The notes under the pieces are model-generated. The model ran no database searches, was not told where the DNA came from, and saw only the letters and a list, made by a program, of their open reading frames with translations. Shown here in pieces: positions 57,781-64,000 of a stretch of 64,000 nucleotides of DNA. This stretch comes from Pontederia crassipes (Eukaryota; Streptophyta; Magnoliopsida; Commelinales; Pontederiaceae). The position numbers and the translations under genes were made by a program. The stretch's first letter is position 1. The number at the start of each line of letters is the position of its first letter. The stretch spans positions 29,578,874-29,642,873 of the forward strand of contig CM060195.1 in NCBI GenBank assembly GCA_030549335.1, read 5' to 3'.

Positions 57781-59191
57781 TCAGCTAGGCAAACTTGTGA
57801 AATCTTGCAAATTCAGCACCTCCTTAGCTGAATCTTGGGCTGTGGGGTTATATAGCTTCAACTTCTGTCCATTGACCTTGAATGTATCATCCTTATCATT
57901 CAGAAGATCCACAACTCCATAAGGATAAACTTTATGGACTTTGAAAGGTCCACTCCACCTTGATTTCAATTTTCCAGGGAATAATTTCAACCTTGAGTTG
58001 TATAACAATACAAAGTCTCCAACCTTGAATTCTCTCTTCAAAATTTTGTTATCATGCCATCTCTTGGTTCTCTCATTGTAGAATTCTGAATTATGGTAGG
58101 CATTTAGCTTAATTTCATCCAATCATCAATTTGTAAAAGTCTCTTCAGTTCACATGCATGCATATCAAAATTCAATGCCTTGACTGCCCAATATGCCTTG
58201 TGTTTCAACTCAATTGGCAAATGACATGTCTTTCCATAAACCAATTTGTAAGGAGAAGTGCCTATAGGGATTTTATAAGCTGTCCTATATGCCCAAAGTA
58301 CCTCATTTAGTCTCAAACTCCAATCCTTCCTAGTCAAGGAAACTGTTTTCTCCAATATGGCCTTGATTTCCCTATTTGAAATTTTTGCTTGACCATTAGT
58401 TTGAGGATGGTAAGCAGTTGAGACCTTGTTCTTGACCCCATACTTGTTTAGGAGGTTTTCAAAACACTTTTCAATACATTGGCTCCCTCCATCACTGATG
58501 ACAACTCTTGGGATTCCAAATCTTGGGAAGATTATCTCTTTGAAAAGCTTGATAACAGTCCTGGAATCAGCAGCTGAAGTTGGAATTGCCTCTATCCATT
58601 TGGATACATAGTCAACAGCAAGCAATATAAATTTGTATCCAAAGGAACTAGGGAAGGGTCCCATGTAATCAATGCCCCAAACATCAAATATTTCAACCAC
58701 CAAAATCCCATTCTGAGGCATTTCATTCCTCCTTGAAATTGAACCTGCCCTTTGACATTCATCACAACTCTTCAATACATATATGCATCTTTGAACAAAG
58801 AAGGCCAATAGAAACTAGATTGTAGAACCTTGGCAACAGTCTTTTGAGTGGCTCTATGTCCACCATATGGAGATGAGTGGCATTCATACAGAATTGATTG
58901 GAATTCATCTTCTGGTACACATCTCCTTAAAATGCCATCAGGAGACTTCTTGAATAGAAGAGGGTCATCCCAATAGAAGTCCTTCAAGTCATGGAAAAAC
59001 TTTTTCTTCTGCTGGTAGGAGAAGTCAAAAGGAACAATCCCACATGCCAAGTACTTGACAATATCAGCATACCAAGGAGTAGGGGCAGCTGATATGGCCA
59101 TTAGAAAATCATCAGGAAATGAGTCATTGATAGGGAGTGAGTCATTAGAATCCTGAACTCCTTCCTGAGTCATAAGGAAAATGAAATCCAC
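57781..59191 (-). pseudogene. Athila-type integrase, catalytic residue lost
   Basis: The C-terminal half of pol on the minus strand. Domains in order: a pre-integrase segment (INDSFPDDFLMAISAAPTPW, then YADIVKYLACG); an HHCC zinc-binding domain (CHSSPYGGHRATQKTVAKVL, then KSCDECQ) split by a frameshift near 58780; the rve core, with the first Asp in [10 protein letters not shown] and the second in VISDGGSQC; and the C-terminal GPF module ([20 protein letters not shown]). At the third catalytic position the usual NGQAE reads NGQAK, so the Glu is Lys (codon 58383-58385). A second frameshift near 58110 separates core and tail. The family inserts the cDNA into the genome; this copy is dead. It ends KEVLNLQDFTSLPS. 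Confidence 0.9.
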
Positions 59192-61194
59192 ACAAACTCC
59201 AATTAATTGGGGTTAAGAAACACCCTATCTAAAATGGGGAATTTAGTGATTCTCCAATGCTCCTTGGTTCATCTCTGACTCACAAGGATGACCTGAAGAC
59301 TACCTCTCAGTAGTAGATTAAGATGAGGCTTGACAATGGAAATCAGAATTCAAATAGAAGTCAGAAAATAGAAATCAGCATTTCAGGAATTCAGAATTAT
59401 TAAACAATGGAAATCTGGTTTGCCAACTGCTTCTTGATCCATCTCTGGACTGCAAGAAATCCCTAAGGTTCACCTCTTAGTGATTGAATAAAATCAGGGG
59501 ATTCAATTGGTAAAACATATTCCAGCAAGAAATTAGAAAAACAGATTTCAGGATTTCAGTTCAGAAATCAGAAGAGCAATCTGATTTGAGTCAAAAATAA
59601 TATGCCAACATCTTGATTCATTCCTGAACAAGATAGGAACAATAGCAACATTCCAGTTACTCAATTAATCAGATTGAGAATGACAAACAGGTTCAAACAG
59701 CCACAGAAATTAGAAATTTTAGGAAACTAGGGAATCAGAATTCAGAAATCAGACTTGCAATTAAATGGAATCCAGAAATCTAACATTATCTCTTAATTCA
59801 TTTCTGAAGGATGATTAGATCAAATAATACTTCTCAGTCACAGATTACACATGGATATAATGATAGCATGAATCAATGCAGAATAGTTCTGAAATCTGAA
59901 AACCAGAATTGATTTCAGTGCAGGATTATAATTCAGTCCACATCCATCCAAAATTAATCTAAACTACTACCCTATCCTAGAAGAAATGGAGTTTAGTCAT
60001 ATTTACAAAGCTTGACATCAAATGGGATGAAGAACAGTTACAAATCATTGTTGCTTGAAGTCTCTCGGCAGTAGCTCCAGCAGCAGCAGCAGCTCCAGCC
60101 TTGGTGTAGAAACCCTTCCTCCAAACCCTGAATGTCCAGCCCCCCTCTCTCCTTCACAAATTCTAACTTTTATATGACTCTTGTCCACCCTTTGATCAGC
60201 ATCAGAGTGTTCTTTTCTTTTTTATTGCAGCCACATGTCCCTGCTCTGAATTTCCAACTGCTGCAGATACCTTTTTGTGCAGGAAAAAATAGATGGTCCC
60301 CCCTTACTTTTTCCACTTTTTGGCCACCTTTTCACCCTGCTACAAAGCCCAAAACAGCAAGCATCAAAGCCCTTGAATGGTATTTTGACAAATAAGGATT
60401 AGGATAATGATAGTTGCTAGCTCAAATATCAAATGGAATTAGGTGTTGTGCAGGAATGAAAACTTATATCAAAATTAATGATTTTAGGGGCCCGGAATGA
60501 TAACTTTAATTATATCTTGAAAAATATCCAAATATGAGTAGTTCAAAGCATTTCAGGCATCAAATGGATTAGAGTGGCAAGTGCATGAGGTCAAAAATCA
60601 AATATGAATAAGATTTCAAAGGAGTGATAACTTGGGTTGCCAAAAACGATAACTTATATGCCTTAAAAACGATAACTTGTGATAGCTTGAGTTGTGGTTA
60701 TCCAAATGTGATGAAATTTGAACAGCAATGAGTTAAAACAATAACAAGAAGATTGCGCCTTTGTGCAGAATTAATGGTTTTGCATGTCGAAATGATAGAA
60801 TTGCCCTTTAACGATAACTTGGCAAAGGAAAAACGATAACTTGTTCAAATGGACTTAAAACTTTGCACAAGTTGAGATGTGATCATCCAAATATGATTTA
60901 TACATGATAATAATGGATTTAGGGCAAGAAAGTCATTGAAAATCAGTTCACTCAAAATAATGATAACTTGACATATAGGAATGATAACTTGACATAGAAT
61001 TTAAATATTTATGGATTTTGACATTTTAGAACCTCTGTGCACATGGAATCAATGTGAAATGAGGAATATCAACTAGTTATCACAATCTATGCATTCCAAG
61101 TATAATTGGCCAAAAGATAGGCAAAAATGGGGCTCGATATGAATGAAATGCATTTAAAATGGGCTAGAAACTTATAGTGATCAGCTAGTGATCA
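59178..61194 (-). mobile_element. Athila-family LTR remnant nested in element P
   Basis: Just beyond the pol frame, homology switches to the interior of an Athila-family LTR (GAAATCCACACAAACTCC, compare 15493). It continues to an intact end TCAGCTAGTGATCA at 61194. The next bases, GATCTACAATG, continue element P's own 5' LTR (compare 54906). So this LTR belonged to an element inserted into P's LTR, and a deletion later removed everything between P's pol and this LTR's interior. Confidence 0.8.
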
Positions 61195-62566
61195 GATCTA
61201 CAATGACAAGAATCAGGTTCATATCAATACAGATTTTAGCAAACATAATTGATATCAGTTCAGGAAAATTAGATTTGTCTATATCCATCAAGAATTAACA
61301 TAGACTACTACCCTATCCTAGGAGACATAGAGTTTAGCTCCTCATAGTTATAAACATAGATTCAAAATAGATTGAAGAACAGAAGTGATTCATCCTGGCT
61401 TGAGGGCTGTTAGCAGGAATTCCAGCACTTCAGCTTCTTCTCCACTCCAGCTCAATCAGCTCCAATCAGCCCTTCCTTGCAATGGCCGGCCTCACCTTTC
61501 ATTCTAGGGTTTCTTCAGCTTATATATGACTCTTGTCCACCCTTGGATGTAGATTAGAATGTCCCCTTCCTTTGATTCAAGCCACCTGTCCAGTGCTCGT
61601 CATATTCCAGTAGAAATTAGCAGCTTTTGGACAGCAAATCAGTGGTCCCCCCTCACCTTTTTCAGCTGAAATAAGATTTATATTTCCTGCTACAGGGGCC
61701 AAAACAGCAAGCATCAAAGTCCTTGAATGGGAAATAAATAAATAAGGATGATGACAGCTACTAGGATCAGCTCCAACATCAAATATAATATGATGTTATG
61801 CAGAGGTGAAATCAGTAAATGAAAATGATAATTTTGAAGACCCGGAATGATAACCTTGCATATATCTTGGAAAATGTTCAAATATGGATGGTTCAGAGCA
61901 TTGAAGGCATCAAAGGGATTAGGATGACAAGTGAATGAGGTTAGAAATCAAATGTGGATAAGATTTCATAGGAATTATAACTCGGGTGCCAAAAATGATA
62001 ACTTGATGCCAAAAAAATGATAACTTGTCATAACTTTTGTTGTGGTTATCCAAATGTGATAAAATTTAAACAGCAATGAGTTAATATAGTAATTTAGTGA
62101 TTGCTTAATGCTTTTGTGCAGATTTGATAGTTTTGCATATCAAAATGACAATTTTGCCCTTAAACGATAACTTGGCATTGAAAAATGATAACTTGTTCAA
62201 ATGTATTGATAATTTTGCACAAGTTGAAATATGATCATCCAAATATGATTTATTCATGATGGCAATGGATTTAGGGCAGAATAATCACTGGAAATCAGCT
62301 AAATCAAAATAATGATAACTTGTGCACTTGAAGTGATAACTTGCCCTAAAAATGATAACTTGATATAGAATTGAAATATTTATGGATTTTAGCAATTCAG
62401 AACTTCTATGCACATGGAATTAGGTATAAAATGAGAAAGATGAACTAGTTATCATAATCCTTGCATTCCAAACATAATTGGCCAAAAGTTAGGAAATTTG
62501 AGAGCTCGATATGGGTGATTTGAATAGAAAATGGGATAAAAACATAATATGATCAGCTAGTGATCA
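61195..62566 (-). repeat. Outer part of the 5' LTR of element P
   Basis: It closely matches 54906-56269 of the 3' LTR of P (for example TCATCCTGGCTTGAGGGCTG) and ends TCAGCTAGTGATCA. It is followed by the GAGAG target duplication. Confidence 0.9.
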
Positions 62567-62571
62567 GAGAG

Positions 62572-63334
62572 CAGAGGGACGGTCGATGGATAGAAGAGAG
62601 AGAGAGAGCTAGAGGGAGATGGAGTTGATGGAGACGAGAGAGAGAGAAAGGGTAATCGAACAAGAGGGGCGGCCGACGGAGCCCGGACGGTGAGAGTGGA
62701 GAGAGAGAGAGAATGATTGGTCGGAGCAGATAAGGCGGTCAATCAAAGGTAGGACAGTCGGCCGGCGGTTGTTGAATTCGAGAAAAAAAGGGGCGGCCGG
62801 TCGCTAGGGTTTGCTGGAGGGCAGCTGGCCGGAGTTTGGTCGGCGGTTTGTCGAAGGAGGACGGGTCGCAGGGGCGGCGGTCGTGTGAAGAGGAAGAGTT
62901 TGGTCGTCCGATTCGAGCGGTCAATTGCTTATATCGCGCAATTTTGGCATATACCGGTCGACCGATCATGCCCAGCGGTCGACTGGATAGTCTTTTTCCA
63001 AATAAATCATCTAGCGGTCGATCGATGTCAGCCGGACGCTGTAGCATATCGGTCGACCGGTGTAGCATATCGGTCGACCGATCATTGTCTACGTATTTGT
63101 AACTTTCACAGCGTTCGATCGATCCTTTTAGCCGGTCGACCGGTCCTTCCAGTAGATCGACCGATCCCTATATTTTTCAAACTTTGAACCATTTAAAATC
63201 ATTAAAAAATCATAAAAATCATATTCCAGAGATATCATACAAATGTAAGTGTTGTGCAACACTTTTTAATGTTCAATTCATGTCAAAAATGATATTGTAT
63301 GACCAAGTCACTTTTACTTTGAATTGATATGCAA
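62572..63334 (-). other. Copia element region between pol and the extra ORF
   Basis: It starts GA-rich, then G+C-rich with numerous GGTCGACCG or GGTCGATCG palindromes (62950-63170), then A+T-rich up to the pol stop. Minus-strand frames (62557-62742 and 62739-63068) are rich in Ser, Pro and repeated RSTD/RP from the palindromes and have no domain. They may be part of the extra ORF's N-terminal side or untranslated sequence. Confidence 0.55.
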
Positions 63335-64000
63335 TCAAGAGTTAATCATTCTTAATTCCCTTCTAAGCATGCAGAACCATTCTTCTCTCAAGGGTTTTGT
63401 AAATATGTCTGCAAGTTGAACTTCGATGGACACATGTTCAATGGCAATATCCTTAAGGGTCACATGTTCTCTAATGAAATGATACCGTAAGTCAATGTGT
63501 TTAGTCCTAGAGTGTGGAATTAGATTTTTGGTCATTTCTATAGCACTTGTGCTATCGCACTTCATGGGTACATTTGAACAATTTACTCCATAATCAAGCA
63601 ATTATTGTTTTACCCATAGTATTTGTGCACAACAACTACCGATGGCTATATATTCGGCCTCGACGGTAGAAAGTGCGATGGAGTTTTATTTCTTGCTAGC
63701 CCATGAAATGAGAGAACTACCAAGAAAACAACACATCCCACTAGTGCTTTTTCTATCAACTTTACACCCGGCAAAATCTGCATCGGCGTAGGCATGCAAT
63801 TCAAATGGGGAATTTCTATCATACCAAATGCCTAATTCACTTGTATGCTTTAAATAACGCATTATTCTTTTTACGGCGATTAAGTGCGATTCTTTGGGGG
63901 CGGATTGAAACCTAGCACACAAACACACACTAAACATTATATCTGGCCTAGTGCCGTCAAATATAGCAAACTATCAATCATACCTCTGTACCTTTTTTTA
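63335..64000 (-). pseudogene. Ty1/copia (SIRE-like) RNase H, C-terminal end of pol
   Basis: Minus-strand frames carry the Ty1/copia pol tail: YRGMIDSLLYLTAL at the window edge; then, after a frameshift near 63945, ARFQSAPKESHLIAVKRIMR, HAYADADFAGC, KSTSGMCCFLGSSLISWASK, ALSTVEAEYIAIGSCCAQ, DSTSAIEMTKNLIPHSRTKH and DLRYHFIREHV. The RNase H acidic residues in ADADFAG, EAEYI and DSTSAI are present. TAA stops at 63686-63688 and 63602-63604 fall where Gln is usual. The natural pol stop is at 63335-63337. The rest of pol lies beyond the window. The element's 3' LTR is at 50709-51672, across the Athila-family insertion. Confidence 0.9.

Larger units (their letters stand above)
53649..62566 (-). mobile_element. 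Athila-family element P, pol mostly deleted, with a nested LTR
   Basis: A minus-sense element with outer LTR ends at 53649 (TGATAGTGAAATTG) and 62566 (AGTGATCA) and a GAGAG duplication. In plus order: 3' LTR 53649-56269, polypurine tract, untranslated region, integrase, then a deletion junction near 59178 into a different LTR (59178-61194), then the outer part of its own 5' LTR (61195-62566). Gag, protease, RT and the primer-binding site are lost. Confidence 0.85.

Noticed and set aside
62739..63102. Overlapping frames on both strands with repeated RSTD / VDRP / GRP residues
   Set aside because: The residues come from translating GGTCGACCG palindromes in several frames. There is no domain and no consistent frame.
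1..64000. tRNA, rRNA, telomeric or organellar DNA
   Set aside because: No cloverleaf with a proper TTCGA loop, no rRNA core and no TTTAGGG arrays were noticed. The only tRNA matches are the 3'-end complements of primer-binding sites.

Overview
The window is plant nuclear DNA. It is A+T rich, has no operons and no intact host gene, and is almost entirely nested LTR retrotransposons. The primer-binding sites (tRNA-Asp and tRNA-Met types), Athila-like and chromovirus-like gag, a SIRE-like Ty1/copia pol end, and a broken copy of a land-plant DUF3537 membrane-protein gene all point to an angiosperm with a large, repeat-rich genome. The species cannot be resolved.

Layout. 1-500 is a degenerate tandem array. 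719-4147 holds two opposed Athila-family LTR pieces, one inside the other. 4199-6733 is a chromovirus (Tekay-like) LTR with its primer-binding site. 6757-9434 is an Athila-family solo LTR. 9435-26390 is a second Tekay-like element (RT stub, protease, gag, PBS, 5' LTR). Its LTR was split by an Athila-family solo LTR (12688-25257, duplication CTAAT), which was itself split by an almost complete, pol-deleted Athila-family element (14726-24620, duplication GTGAG). 26865-27279, 38766-38960 and about 39175-39300 are pieces of one DUF3537 pseudogene, opened by about 11.5 kb of insertions: LTR fragments 27742-30302 and 30303-31760, a gag-only LARD-like element 31761-37530, and an LTR 37531-38765. 39300-41620 is unassigned A+T-rich DNA. 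41621-49299 is a run of LTRs of several families. 49987-50210 is a foldback (MITE-like) repeat. 50709 to the window end is a SIRE-like Ty1/copia element on the minus strand, with an extra ORF between pol and its 3' LTR. It was opened by an Athila-family element (53649-62566, duplication GAGAG) that retains only an inactivated integrase and took a further insertion.

Nothing here works as a pathway; almost every reading frame is a decayed retroelement frame. The main points of interest are structural. The Tekay-like LTR carries a 25-bp-period array of small hairpins whose arms change in a compensating way. The Athila-family LTRs are built largely from about nine diverged units of about 190 bp plus clusters of a GATAACTT motif. 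Element A lost RT, RNase H and integrase but kept an open frame joined to what looks like the last codons of pol. The order of nested insertions can be read from matching 5-bp target duplications. Many inactivating changes fit C-to-T or G-to-A transitions, as expected of methylated silent DNA.
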